A DNA stretch of 64,000 nucleotides from Turritopsis dohrnii (taxonomy: Eukaryota > Cnidaria > Hydrozoa > Anthoathecata > Oceaniidae), in contig BQMF02000281.1 in the NCBI GenBank assembly GCA_027922465.2, forward strand, positions 496,001 to 560,000, written 5' to 3'. Each line of letters opens with the position of its first letter. The stretch's first letter is position 1. The position numbers were made by a program, and so were the translations under genes. Positions 22,101 through 29,013 of this stretch are shown piece after piece. The notes beneath the pieces are model-generated. The model was not told the origin of the DNA, searched no databases, and worked only from the letters and a program-made list of their open reading frames with translations.

Positions 22101-22603
22101 TTGAGAGCTGCGATAACAGCCCATTTGAAGCACTCTTCATCATCTTCGTTATGTGGATTGATAACAGATCGTTTCCCACTGAAATTCTCAGGTAAAGGCA
22201 AGTAAGAGCTGCCTCTCGTTAATTTTAGCTTGTGAAAGTCTACATCAATATTCAAAATCTTATCGATAACAAAACCGGATTGAGGTAATGCAGGGTTTTC
22301 AACCTGTTCGATTATCTTTTTGAACATATTATTAACAACATCAGATATATCACTTTCACTATGAATTGTTTCCATATTGCTATTGAACGCCTTATCGACG
22401 TAGATTGTTGCTTCAGGATTGGATAAATCCTCCTTTCTCCATTTGATCCACACAGTTGCTTGAATTTTTATTGATTTTTTGTTTTTGAGTTCTCTCATCA
22501 TCAGATCACTTAAAATGGGTCGAACCTTTTCGAGAAACAAATCAACGTCCTTTTTTCCAGCTGAGTTTATCTTGAACCTTTTGTAAGAACCCTCAAACGC
22601 CAT
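19175..22603 (-). CDS. polB: Protein-primed family B DNA polymerase (pPolB)
   Basis: Replicates the element by protein priming. Residues here are counted from the first open codon at 22633. Exonuclease motifs are YADFEA (D343/E345), NLSGYD (near 491) and YLKTDVLLLADVF (near 653). A CHIC...DHCHFTGKFRG...C zinc-knuckle/HNH-like insert precedes Exo II. Polymerase motif A is YLDANNLYGWAM (D about 750), B is NNSVFGKT (about 896), C is YMDTDS (about 992), and KTYAY lies near 1061. The ATG at 22603 is the first methionine (1142 residues), but the frame is open upstream and overlaps the 22653-22955 frame, which looks like the missing N-terminus. All catalytic motifs are intact. Confidence 0.97.
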   Translation of the reverse strand: MAFEGSYKRFKINSAGKKDVDLFLEKVRPILSDLMMRELKNKKSIKIQATVWIKWRKEDLSNPEATIYVDKAFNSNMETIHSESDISDVVNNMFKKIIEQVENPALPQSGFVIDKILNIDVDFHKLKLTRGSSYLPLPENFSGKRSVINPHNEDDEECFKWAVIAALNHDKIKKDPQRITNLKKHVDKYNWEGLWFPMALNKIDLFEKRNPDIAVHVLAKDEKEGIYMCRKSKHLDRKETVVLFLLCEEEKRHYIAVKNLSGVLGKVNSKHEHKEHYCMNCLHGITSIKTRDEHFQYCKNNDVAKIEMPNEGSTVKFHDGQYQLKAPFIMYADFEALSKEVCKEPRSVIGPSTKKVGIHIPTGFCCYSKFAHGEVSDPLTLYRGEDCVLRFVDHAVGEVKRLYNMFPKQRMRDLTYEEEQGFTDSDKCHICMKEFEKDNIKVRDHCHFTGKFRGAAHQSCNLRYKVPKYIPIVFHNLSGYDAHLFIKELAKQYGDEGIAVIAENKEKYISFSLDVKVGEYTDKNGETRVQKIQLRFIDSVRFMASSLDNLVNNLSDDQCKNLRKFFKGDEQFKLLRRKGVYPYEYIDSFDKFNETKLPPKDAFYSKLNMKGISDADYTHAQKVWKHMKNKNMGAYHDLYLKTDVLLLADVFETFRETCITNYKLDPAHFYTAPGLAWQACLKKTEVELHLLSDMDMFLFVEQGIRGGLCQAVHRHAKANNKYMDAKYKKTEESSYLQYLDANNLYGWAMIQKLPTGNFKWVDANKFTAEFISKLAEKDGKYGYLLEVDVNYPQELHDSHNDLPFMPERKKINGVEKLTPCLSDKKNYIIHIRALDQALKHGLVLEKVHRVLRFRQSAWLKPYIDFNTNLRTKSKNDFEKDFFKLMNNSVFGKTMENQRKHKDIRLATKKEQYEKLVMKPNLKGSICFSEHLMAAEMQKIKLVLNKPIYLGPTVLDLSKTIMYGFHYDYMRPKYGDNLKLCYMDTDSFVYHIKTDDFYKDIADDVALRFDTSAYDEKDNRPLPIGLNKKVIGLMKDELGGKIMTEFVALRAKTYAYKQLDGKEDKKCKGVKKCVVKKTMGFDDYKRCLFDGKNVYREQMTFQSIKHDVHTIKTNKLALNADDDKRIIAKDGIATYARGHYRYV

Positions 22604-22652
22604 TTCAATGGGGACAAACGATTTTGGTTTCACTAATTTTTCATCTTTTTCA

Positions 22653-22955
22653 TCATTCTCTATAAGCGCTACTCACTTTCTCACGAATAGGTTTAGGTAC
22701 ATGATTTATTAACCAATCTCTCCATTCATTCAACTTGCTTTTTACCTGAGGTCTATTTTTTGCCATTTCTTGCTGCTCAAACAAATCCATGTCTTGTCGG
22801 TTAGGAATAATTGTAACAGGTCGGACCGGTTTGAATCGCCTAGTAGATCTTGGTGGTGGAATAGGTTGGCCATTCCTCGTTGATGTTGGTGAGTTAGCTA
22901 ATAATTCAACAACAGTATTTCGTGAAGTCATGTTGTGTAATATATAAGTGATCAT
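22653..22955 (-). CDS. Probable N-terminal piece of polB in another frame
   Basis: The 100-residue frame is proline/arginine-rich (IPPPRSTRRFKPVRP) and ends with LNEWRDWLINHVPKPIREKV. That NEW.DWL..HVP.PI pattern is one I associate with the N-terminus of Polinton polymerases. It ends at TGA 22653-22655, where the polB frame is already open one base out of register. Either a frameshift mutation split one gene, or two proteins are made. The internal ATG at 22931 (MTSRNTVVEL) could be the true start. Confidence 0.6.
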   Translation of the reverse strand: MITYILHNMTSRNTVVELLANSPTSTRNGQPIPPPRSTRRFKPVRPVTIIPNRQDMDLFEQQEMAKNRPQVKSKLNEWRDWLINHVPKPIREKVSSAYRE

Positions 22956-23010
22956 GATCCTTTAAGATGTTTTAAAATTTCCAATTTTTCAGACCATCTA
23001 GTTCACATTT

Positions 23011-23030
23011 GTTACTTGGTTTTAAGTAAC
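23011..23030. terminator. Stem-loop downstream of SAP-like gene
   Basis: GTTACTT-GGTTTT-AAGTAAC: a perfect 7-bp stem with a 6-nt loop, 15 bp past the end of the gene at 23045. It is one of four hairpins sharing the TTAC...GTAA core. Confidence 0.6.
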
Positions 23031-23044
23031 AAAAAAAACACCCT

Positions 23045-23347
23045 TTACGAGGTTGAGCGAGCCAATTTATTTTGTTTGCGAACCATCCTTTTCTGCTCTT
23101 TATTATTCTCTCGATATCTGAGATATTTTTCTTCGTTGTTTCTTATCCAGTTTGAATAGCGTGTATAAAATAATTGTTTCATTTCAGGATCACAAAGAAA
23201 CAATGGATCCTTATCATTCTTTTCAAGCACCTCGATCATTTTAGCTTTACTCATTTGCTTAATATATTTTATTTTTCGTGATGCACATAAGTTTACCAAC
23301 GCATTAAAACCCATTGATCGGTAATCTGATACTGTTTTGTCGGTCAT
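23045..23347 (-). CDS. SAP-like DNA-binding protein
   Basis: A 100-residue basic protein. Residues about 13-45 (FNALVNLCASRKIKYIKQMS followed by KAKMIEVLEKND) fit the SAP helix-extended loop-helix pattern: two amphipathic helices with a conserved K-x2-MIE..L in the second. The C-terminus is arginine/lysine-rich (RENNKEQKRMVRKQNK). A role in binding or packaging element DNA is inference. It is divergent from the integrase, with about 100 bp of AT-rich sequence between the two starts. Confidence 0.6.
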   Translation of the reverse strand: MTDKTVSDYRSMGFNALVNLCASRKIKYIKQMSKAKMIEVLEKNDKDPLFLCDPEMKQLFYTRYSNWIRNNEEKYLRYRENNKEQKRMVRKQNKLARSTS

Positions 23348-23348
23348 G

Positions 23349-23448
23349 TTTATTCTTTATATAAAAGAGATAAAACTTTTAAGCCACTTTTGTTTGTTTT
23401 GTCACATGTTATATCGTAATAAAATAATAAAATATATATAAATAAAAG
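23349..23448. promoter_or_regulatory. Divergent promoter region SAP / integrase
   Basis: About 100 bp separate the two divergent ATGs. It is very AT-rich, with AATAAAATATATATAAATAAA directly before the integrase ATG; the segment includes TATATATAAATA. A shared bidirectional promoter is inferred. Confidence 0.4.
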
Positions 23449-24432
23449 ATGTCAAACTCTAAACTTCAAGAAATTTACTATCAACCTCAAAACTTATGGA
23501 AAGGACAAAAGGCTGTTCGCAATCTAAGAGGATTTGGTTTCAAACTGAAGGAAATTAAGAAGTGGCTATCAAAGCAAGCTTTGTGGCAGGTACATCTACC
23601 GACACCGAAAAGGATCGAACGTCCACATTATGAGGTGACTAAACCGAATGAGATTCATCAATTTGATATATTGTATATGCCTAGTGATATGCTATATGGT
23701 AATAAATACAAGTACATTTTGTCTGGTGTCGATGTTGCTTCACGCTATAAGGTGGCTCGACCTTTGAATACTAAGAGAGCGAAAGAGGTTGCCGCTATGA
23801 TCGAAGACATCTACAAGGTCGGACCGTTAACTTATCCAAAAGTATTTCAATGTGATAACGGTTCAGAATTCAAAGCGGATGTATCAAAATTGTTGGAGAA
23901 GAATAATGTTGAAATTAAAAGAGCAACTACTAAATATAAGCATACCCATACAGCTTTTGTTGAGGCATTGAACAAGATACTTGCTGAAAATTTATTCAAA
24001 ATACAAGATGCTCAAGAACTGAATGATTCGGAAAAGGTATCATCTACATGGGTCAAATATTTGTATAAACTTGTGAATAGATTAAACGATACGAAGACGC
24101 AGATGATCGGTATGAAACCGAAAGATGCCATCAAATTGAAAGAGGTGCCTCTCGCTAAACGAGAGAGCTATCCACCTGAAGTAGAGCTACCTCAAGATGG
24201 TTTGTATAGATATATATTGCAACCGGGTGAAGAGCACGATGACCATCGAAAAAGAGCAACAGATAGAATATGGTCAAAGAGGACATATAGATTGAGTGAG
24301 GTAATAGATCAACCTGGTAACCGCGTAATGTATTACCTTCAAGATGGACCTGAACGATCTTTTGTAAAAGAAGAGCTGGTGTTGATACCTGAGGATACAG
24401 AGCTACCTCCTGATTATGTGCAAGGTTGGTGA
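23449..24432 (+). CDS. int: Retroviral-type integrase (rve, D,D-35-E)
   Basis: 327 residues. It catalyses integration of the element. The catalytic triad is D73 (QFDILYM), D136 (CDNGSEF) and E172 (FVEALNK), giving exactly 35 residues between the second Asp and the Glu, the retroviral/Polinton signature. The N-terminal 70 residues are helical and basic. A canonical HHCC zinc finger is not visible. The C-terminal region (about 250-325, TYRLSEVIDQ...YYLQDG....FVKEEL) resembles the SH3/chromo-like module of Polinton integrases. The frame is intact. The only core replication gene on the plus strand. Confidence 0.95.
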   Translation: MSNSKLQEIYYQPQNLWKGQKAVRNLRGFGFKLKEIKKWLSKQALWQVHLPTPKRIERPHYEVTKPNEIHQFDILYMPSDMLYGNKYKYILSGVDVASRYKVARPLNTKRAKEVAAMIEDIYKVGPLTYPKVFQCDNGSEFKADVSKLLEKNNVEIKRATTKYKHTHTAFVEALNKILAENLFKIQDAQELNDSEKVSSTWVKYLYKLVNRLNDTKTQMIGMKPKDAIKLKEVPLAKRESYPPEVELPQDGLYRYILQPGEEHDDHRKRATDRIWSKRTYRLSEVIDQPGNRVMYYLQDGPERSFVKEELVLIPEDTELPPDYVQGW

Positions 24433-24449
24433 ACCATACATACAAAGTA

Positions 24450-24472
24450 TCTTTACTAGAAACAAGTAAAGA
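24450..24472. terminator. Stem-loop between convergent genes
   Basis: TCTTTACT - 7-nt loop - AGTAAAGA: a perfect 8-bp stem, 18 bp after the integrase stop and 22 bp after the stop of the convergent gene at 24494. It carries the TTAC...GTAA core. Confidence 0.65.
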
Positions 24473-24493
24473 TGAGTCGTCTAGCGACGAGGT

Positions 24494-24832
24494 TTAGCGC
24501 CACATAATGTCATAATCAAAGAATTGTCTTTCAGGATTCTTTTCAGATTGTTTGAGCCCCTTCGGTCTGACAAAGGCTTCTCTAGAATTCCAACCATAAT
24601 CCTTCAATTCAACGCAAAGTCTTGCAGGCAACCATGTCTTATATAAATTTCCTGTTCTGTCTTGGACCTCTGCATACATAGCTTTTCCAGACCCAAATTC
24701 AGATGCGGGTGTGTCTATCTCACCTACAGATTTAACATGATAAATCACATTTTCAGGTAGCTCTCTCCACTTTATGATTGGAACAAATTGCTCCATGTAT
24801 TGTTCAAATGTTGCAAATGTTGGAAATTCCAT
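24494..24832 (-). CDS. Unknown Polinton protein, 112 residues
   Basis: Not recognised. It has an N-terminal helix (FPTFATFEQYMEQFVPII), then a beta-rich middle with AMYAEVQDRTGNLYKTWLPA and a C-terminal FFDYDIMWR. The AEV.D..G..Y..WLP pattern could be an OB-like barrel (ssDNA binding), but this is only shape. Its convergence with the integrase and its compact size suggest an early accessory gene. Confidence 0.65.
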   Translation of the reverse strand: MEFPTFATFEQYMEQFVPIIKWRELPENVIYHVKSVGEIDTPASEFGSGKAMYAEVQDRTGNLYKTWLPARLCVELKDYGWNSREAFVRPKGLKQSEKNPERQFFDYDIMWR

Positions 24833-24921
24833 TGTCTATATATACTTGTGATCATATCTCTTTATATACGTTTCATTTCATTTATCACTTTTTCAAATTG
24901 AGGAACACATAACCACACATC

Positions 24922-25518
24922 CTAGTAACCATTTTCGGCTATGGATTTTTTCGGGTTTTGGAGTTCTATCATCAAACTTTTTTGAAATTGATTTTGGGTT
25001 TCAGTCTCCATCTTTCTATCTGTAGAACTGAGTCTTTCTAAAGCTTTGTAATATGTTCCCTGCAAAACCTGGAATTCTTTGTAATTGATCCTCCCATCAG
25101 TCAGCGCCTGACTTATGTTAGCTTCAAAGACAGAAATTGAGGATGTAACAATATCATATAATTTTATCACTTTTTCTACTTTCTTTTGATATCTTTTGAT
25201 GACAGCTGTGGTAAGTCCGGTACAGATAGAGCCGGCTAGGGCTATACCACCTAATCCTGCAGAAATAGGTATTCCGATAATAGTAGCCCCTGTTGCAATT
25301 GAACCGATGCCAGAGCCAATGGTTATAGCGCTTGAGCTAGCATTTAGTAGCATCGATCGTTCTATCACCTTGTTGTATCTCTTGAGCTTGATGCTAAACT
25401 TGTTCTTAAGTTTTATCAACTCTTCAAACTCAGAATTTATTACGCTTGCGTTAGACTTTTCCTGGTCATTCAAATCCTCAGGAGCAGTGGGTAGTTTTGG
25501 ATAAATTTTAAAACTCAT
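24922..25518 (-). CDS. Unknown protein with glycine-rich hydrophobic segment
   Basis: 198 residues. An N-terminal coiled-coil-like region (about 20-55) is followed by a long Gly/Ala/Ile-rich stretch (SAITIGSGIGSIATGATIIG and on to about residue 105) resembling a membrane-inserting hairpin. A helical C-terminal half follows. The pattern recalls membrane-active virion proteins, but no family is assigned. Divergent from the gene at 25574. Confidence 0.65.
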   Translation of the reverse strand: MSFKIYPKLPTAPEDLNDQEKSNASVINSEFEELIKLKNKFSIKLKRYNKVIERSMLLNASSSAITIGSGIGSIATGATIIGIPISAGLGGIALAGSICTGLTTAVIKRYQKKVEKVIKLYDIVTSSISVFEANISQALTDGRINYKEFQVLQGTYYKALERLSSTDRKMETETQNQFQKSLMIELQNPKKSIAENGY

Positions 25519-25573
25519 ATTTAGAGGGTTGTTATAACATAATAAATAATAAATTATCCTCTAAATAAATAAA
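25519..25573. promoter_or_regulatory. Divergent promoter with inverted TTTAGAGG motif
   Basis: A 55-bp spacer between two ATGs contains TTTAGAGGG (facing left) and TCCTCTAAA (facing right), separated by AT-rich sequence. TTAGAG-type motifs also occur before other structural genes (near 28462 and 31549-31567), so this may be a shared late promoter element. Confidence 0.45.
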
Positions 25574-26857
25574 ATGGCAGACATTGACATTGACCCCTTT
25601 GGAGAACATGGGATGACGACAGATGAAACAACCGATGAGACGTTTCCTCTCATACCGACCGGTGACCGTACGGGTGCACAGATACATACATCAGGTGACC
25701 GAGAAACATCATTTGGAGGTCACAGTCTGCATACTAGAGTTTTGAAAGAACTAGTTGAAGGGCTGTATGATAGATTATCCGAAAAATTCCAGCCTGAGGT
25801 GTTATATACCGATCAGTTTGAAATTAGAGATGGTGAATTATAATACAAAGATAGTAGCAAACCATTGACAAACAATGGAAGACTAAGGGCTCCTGGTACT
25901 ATAGCTGACATATTGGGCAAGAACAGATTACGTAGTTTAGGGTATGATATACCTAAGAGCAAATTTTCAGCCAGACAGGCAGCTGTACTTAACAAAATAG
26001 CAGAAGAGCTTCCTTCGACATCTAAAATCACAACAGCAACCGATGTAGAGTTGGAAGATATGTCCGGTGATGTGGTGAACAGTACGGAAGATTTAATTTC
26101 AACGCTTAGACAACAATCGATCGATCATGAAACAACTCAGACCGGCGATCTATTTGAATATCCTGTGCGTGAGCTGTTAGGATTGGATAAAGCGCTGAGA
26201 AACATACGAGGAGGTCTTCAGGAAGAGGTTGCAAAAAAGGTTCGAACAGAACAGCATATCGATAAGGAGAAAAACAAGTTGGAAGAAATGGAAAATGATG
26301 CAACATACACAGATGAACAACGAAAAGAGGTTGAAGAGAGAATGGAGGGATTACGTGAAGAGTTGAAAGCTAGGAAAGAGAACATTAATATTCTCAAAGG
26401 CAAACTAAACAGTCAAGTTACGAGCATCAAAGAAACCATTGCTAAAGTCCTCGACAAAGATACCACATTAGGTGAAAGGATACGAACACTATTCCGTGAA
26501 CAAGGTATAACAATCGTTAGCATTCTGACAGCGTTTGGTATGGCTATCGGTGTTCTTGTGGAAGCTTTGTTACCAGGAGGATCAGCAGCTGGAAGCTCTT
26601 CACAAAATCCTGACAAAGGTGGTGATAAAAAGGACGATGCAAAGGAATGGATAAAAAATAAACTCAAAGCGTTAGCATCACTTCTAGGCAGATTAGCATC
26701 TAAAGCGGCAGAGGCTTTACCAGGAATAATTGGGTCTATCGTATCATGGATATTGAACAGAGCAAAAGAAGTTGTAGGTTGGTTAAGTCAAAATTTATGG
26801 GCTCTGATTGTAGGGGTTGGAGGGTTGATCTATACGTACCTTGTCACTAGACGGTAA
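25574..26857 (+). pseudogene. Coiled-coil membrane protein, interrupted by TAA
   Basis: The reading frame from ATG 25574 runs 89 codons to TAA at 25841-25843. It then stays open in the same frame to a stop at 26855-26857, 427 codons in all. The N-terminal part is acidic and disordered. The central part (about residues 215-290) is a charged coiled coil (KVRTEQHIDKEKNKLEEMEN). Two hydrophobic helices follow (IVSILTAFGMAIGVLVEALL and NLWALIVGVGGLIYTYLV at the C-terminus). The family is unknown; the architecture suggests a virion or membrane component. No ATG lies close after the stop, so reinitiation is unlikely to give full function. Confidence 0.8.
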
Positions 26858-26872
26858 CCATCTGAAAGTGTA

Positions 26873-26897
26873 TATGTTACATGTATCGTGTAACATA
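26873..26897. terminator. Stem-loop between convergent genes
   Basis: TATGTTACA - TGTATCG - TGTAACATA: a perfect 9-bp stem with a 7-nt loop. It is 16 bp after the stop of the plus-strand gene and 18 bp after the stop of the minus-strand gene at 26915. It carries the TTAC...GTAA core. Confidence 0.7.
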
Positions 26898-26914
26898 ATT
26901 TTTGTTGATGGTCT

Positions 26915-27337
26915 TCATCTTTCAAAATACCACACAATTCCACCAATTCCAAGCATACTCATAGCTATAAAAGTCAATTCCCTTTCATGTTGATCATGAC
27001 TCGGTGTATAAAAGTCGCTCAATACAGGCTCCCGTGGTAGCGGTTCAAGATGATTACTAAACACCCTATTGTACTCTCTCATTGCATCATTTAGCTCTAC
27101 GAATTTTGAATCAGCCTTCTTTTCGAGCAATAGTTGTTTATTGATGAAATCGATCCTTTCCTGTCGTTTTTGCTGCCATTCAATCTGTGCTTTTTGTAAT
27201 TTTTCTATGGCCAAATCATGACGTTTTCTTTTCTTATCGATTCTGTCTTTGGATAAACTTGAAAACAAATAGCTTGATCCTGTAAAAGCCAAAGCGTTAG
27301 CTAAAGCTCCACCCAACATCATTGCGATAGAAGCCAT
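26915..27337 (-). CDS. Small membrane protein, 140 residues
   Basis: An N-terminal hydrophobic helix (MMLGGALANALAFTGSSYLF) is followed by a lysine/glutamate-rich coiled coil (about 28-75). A C-terminal hydrophobic helix follows (FIAMSMLGIGGIVWYF). Family unknown. It starts 2 bp after the end of the gene at 27340, part of a tight run of membrane-protein genes. Confidence 0.7.
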   Translation of the reverse strand: MASIAMMLGGALANALAFTGSSYLFSSLSKDRIDKKRKRHDLAIEKLQKAQIEWQQKRQERIDFINKQLLLEKKADSKFVELNDAMREYNRVFSNHLEPLPREPVLSDFYTPSHDQHERELTFIAMSMLGIGGIVWYFER

Positions 27338-27339
27338 AT

Positions 27340-27627
27340 TTAGATATTGATATTTTCAGGCAAAATCTTTTGTTTGATTAAGTAGTCCTTTGTCACTTCA
27401 CTAGCGGCGATAATGGCAACTAGTTTTCCCGTATCTTCCAAGTCAAACTTTTGAATAGAGGGAGGTGTCATTTTTAACACCTTTTTTACAAGCATAGAGT
27501 AGCCGATAGCGAGTGCCGATATGACTGATGCGTGATATAAATCGTTGACGATATTTTTCTTGTCCATGTTTGTTACATATATTGCGAGATTATATATAGC
27601 GTTATTTATCCTTTTATTCCATTTCAT
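27340..27627 (-). CDS. Small membrane protein, 95 residues
   Basis: The hydrophobic stretch HASVISALAIGYSMLV (about 32-48) is one membrane segment, and a second weaker one (KLVAIIAASEVTKDYLI) follows. The start overlaps the end of the gene at 27614 by 14 bp. An internal ATG (MDKKNIVNDL) is an alternative start. Family unknown. Confidence 0.65.
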   Translation of the reverse strand: MKWNKRINNAIYNLAIYVTNMDKKNIVNDLYHASVISALAIGYSMLVKKVLKMTPPSIQKFDLEDTGKLVAIIAASEVTKDYLIKQKILPENINI

Positions 27628-27958
27628 GTTTATTGATTTTCACTGGTATTTTAGATTTTTGTGGAAGGGGGGTGGATGGTGACCCACGGGGTAATATTTG
27701 CTCTTTCTTTTTATACACAAAATAAGCAAATCCACCAACTAAACCGAGAGCTATTATTCCACCTACACCATAGGTGTAGTTCATAGGTTGTTCATTTGGT
27801 TTGGTGAGAGAGGCCTCAGGCTTCTCCATTTCTTTTTGAGGTGACACGTGTTTCAAATCTTCTCGTTTTTTACGGTTGTATTCCGCCAACTTCTTACCCG
27901 CTTCAACCTTTTTTGGGTTCTTCGTTGTCACTTGAATGGGAGTCTGTTCTTCTGACAT
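27614..27958 (-). CDS. Small single-pass membrane protein, 114 residues
   Basis: A lysine-rich N-terminal region precedes one clear membrane helix (YGVGGIIALGLVGGFAYFVY, about 65-85). A short proline/lysine tail follows. The ATG is preceded by GATAATAAAA, the start context shared with several genes of this element. It overlaps the 3' end of the gene at 27903. Confidence 0.7.
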   Translation of the reverse strand: MSEEQTPIQVTTKNPKKVEAGKKLAEYNRKKREDLKHVSPQKEMEKPEASLTKPNEQPMNYTYGVGGIIALGLVGGFAYFVYKKKEQILPRGSPSTPLPQKSKIPVKINKHEME

Positions 27959-28451
27959 TTTTATTATCTGCTGTATTTATATTATCATCGGATTTATTTA
28001 AATTTCTTTTATTGATATAATGCCTCCCGGTAATAAGTCCAACAATGAGTGGTGCTAATAATGAGCCGAATTTATAATATAAGTCACATGTAAATCTTTG
28101 AAGGGCAGAGTTTAAAAAGGGGTCAGTTTCCAGGTCATTGCTCAACGCATCTTGATTGTTTATTCCTAACGTTGCACAAGCTCCCATGGAATAAATACGT
28201 ATGAGTGATTTCCCCAAGGATTTTACCATTTGACCCGATAGTTTAGCTTCATAGATACTAAAAAGTTTTTCTACCTCTTCATCTTTGAGTTTGTTAATTT
28301 GCTCTTCCGTGTACATTTTCCCTAAGTATAGCTTGCTATTTCCAGTTAAGACACACTCGAGTAATTTTTGCTTTTTACCATCTGAAGGTGGTGGTGGGAA
28401 TTCACCTGGAATATCGTAGCTGATTAAATTATCGATCGCTGTTTCCGCCAT
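27903..28451 (-). CDS. Membrane protein, 182 residues
   Basis: The ATG at 28451 (MAETAIDNLISYDIPGEFPP) is preceded by CTAATAAAA, as in neighbouring genes, and is preferred. The frame is open upstream to 28556 and would add a hydrophobic helix. A C-terminal membrane segment (KFGSLLAPLIVGLITGRHYI) precedes an Asp/Asn-rich tail. Family unknown; probably part of a virion-membrane or packaging module with its three downstream neighbours. Confidence 0.65.
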   Translation of the reverse strand: MAETAIDNLISYDIPGEFPPPPSDGKKQKLLECVLTGNSKLYLGKMYTEEQINKLKDEEVEKLFSIYEAKLSGQMVKSLGKSLIRIYSMGACATLGINNQDALSNDLETDPFLNSALQRFTCDLYYKFGSLLAPLIVGLITGRHYINKRNLNKSDDNINTADNKNVRRTDSHSSDNEEPKKG

Positions 28452-28573
28452 TTTTATTAGAGAGAGGTATTTTTTAAGACAAAATAATGATAAGAGGATG
28501 ATGATGTTTAATAATATAAAGTTGATATATTCTAACATTGTTAAATAAATAAACATTGTTTACTTAAACAATT
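28452..28573. promoter_or_regulatory. Divergent promoter, 27903 gene / PPP1R15-like gene
   Basis: It contains TTATTAGAGAGAGG next to the leftward ATG and a direct repeat AACATTGTT (near 28536 and 28554) next to the rightward ATG. Both orientations are AT-rich. A bidirectional promoter is inferred. Confidence 0.35.
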
Positions 28574-28819
28574 ATGTCCGATGATGAATCCTCAGATGAT
28601 GATATTATATTTTCCCATCAACATACAAAAAGGGTTACTTTTAATGATATAGTAATGGTCCATTATATCTCTGCTTGTGAATCTCGTAGAGGTAACTGGA
28701 TAGAGGCTGCTGTTGACAGAGTACGCTTTGAATCGAGGATTAAACATATTGGTAAAATTCTAGAACCTGTATTGAGACGTAAATTATTCTCTTATAACAG
28801 TCTTACAGTAGTCTTATAG
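28574..28819 (+). CDS. PPP1R15/GADD34-like PP1-targeting protein
   Basis: 81 residues with an acidic start (SDDESSDDD). Next comes an RVxF-type protein phosphatase 1 docking motif (KRVTFNDIVMVHY; RVTF at 20-23). A W42...A-x-DR-x-RF-x-x-RI block follows (NWIEAAVDRVRFESRI, 41-55) and then a short helix to about 70. This order is the minimal module of cellular PPP1R15 proteins, and of viral proteins that adopt it to bring PP1 to phosphorylated eIF2-alpha and keep translation on. The last residues (about 76-81) are encoded by a flanking minisatellite, so the original C-terminus may be lost. A role against host translational shut-off is inference from the family. It is intact as read. Confidence 0.7.
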   Translation: MSDDESSDDDIIFSHQHTKRVTFNDIVMVHYISACESRRGNWIEAAVDRVRFESRIKHIGKILEPVLRRKLFSYNSLTVVL

Positions 28820-28974
28820 GAGTCTTACAGTAGTCTTATAGGAGTCTTATAGGAGTCTTATAGTAGTCTTACAGTAGTCTTATAGGAGTCTTACAGTAGT
28901 TTTATAGGAGTCTTATAGGAGTCTTATAGTAGTCTTAGAGTAGTCTTATAGGAGTCTTACAGTAGTCTTATAGT
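28799..28974 (+). repeat. Minisatellite, 16 copies of an 11-bp unit
   Basis: Units alternate AGTCTTACAGT, AGTCTTATAGG and AGTCTTATAGT without gaps. The array begins inside the 3' end of the PPP1R15-like frame and ends just before the hairpin at 28979. The unit is close to one helical turn. Confidence 0.95.
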
Positions 28975-28978
28975 TTTT

Positions 28979-28997
28979 GTTACAAGAGTCTTGTAAC
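28979..28997. terminator. Stem-loop between convergent genes
   Basis: GTTACAAG-AGT-CTTGTAAC: a perfect 8-bp stem with a 3-nt loop, 17 bp from the ATPase stop codon at 29014 and just after the minisatellite. It carries the TTAC...GTAA core. Confidence 0.7.
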
Positions 28998-29013
28998 AAA
29001 TATGTCAACCTGT

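Noticed and set aside
28799..28974. CRISPR-like array
   Set aside because: Units are contiguous 11-mers with no spacers, in a eukaryotic element.
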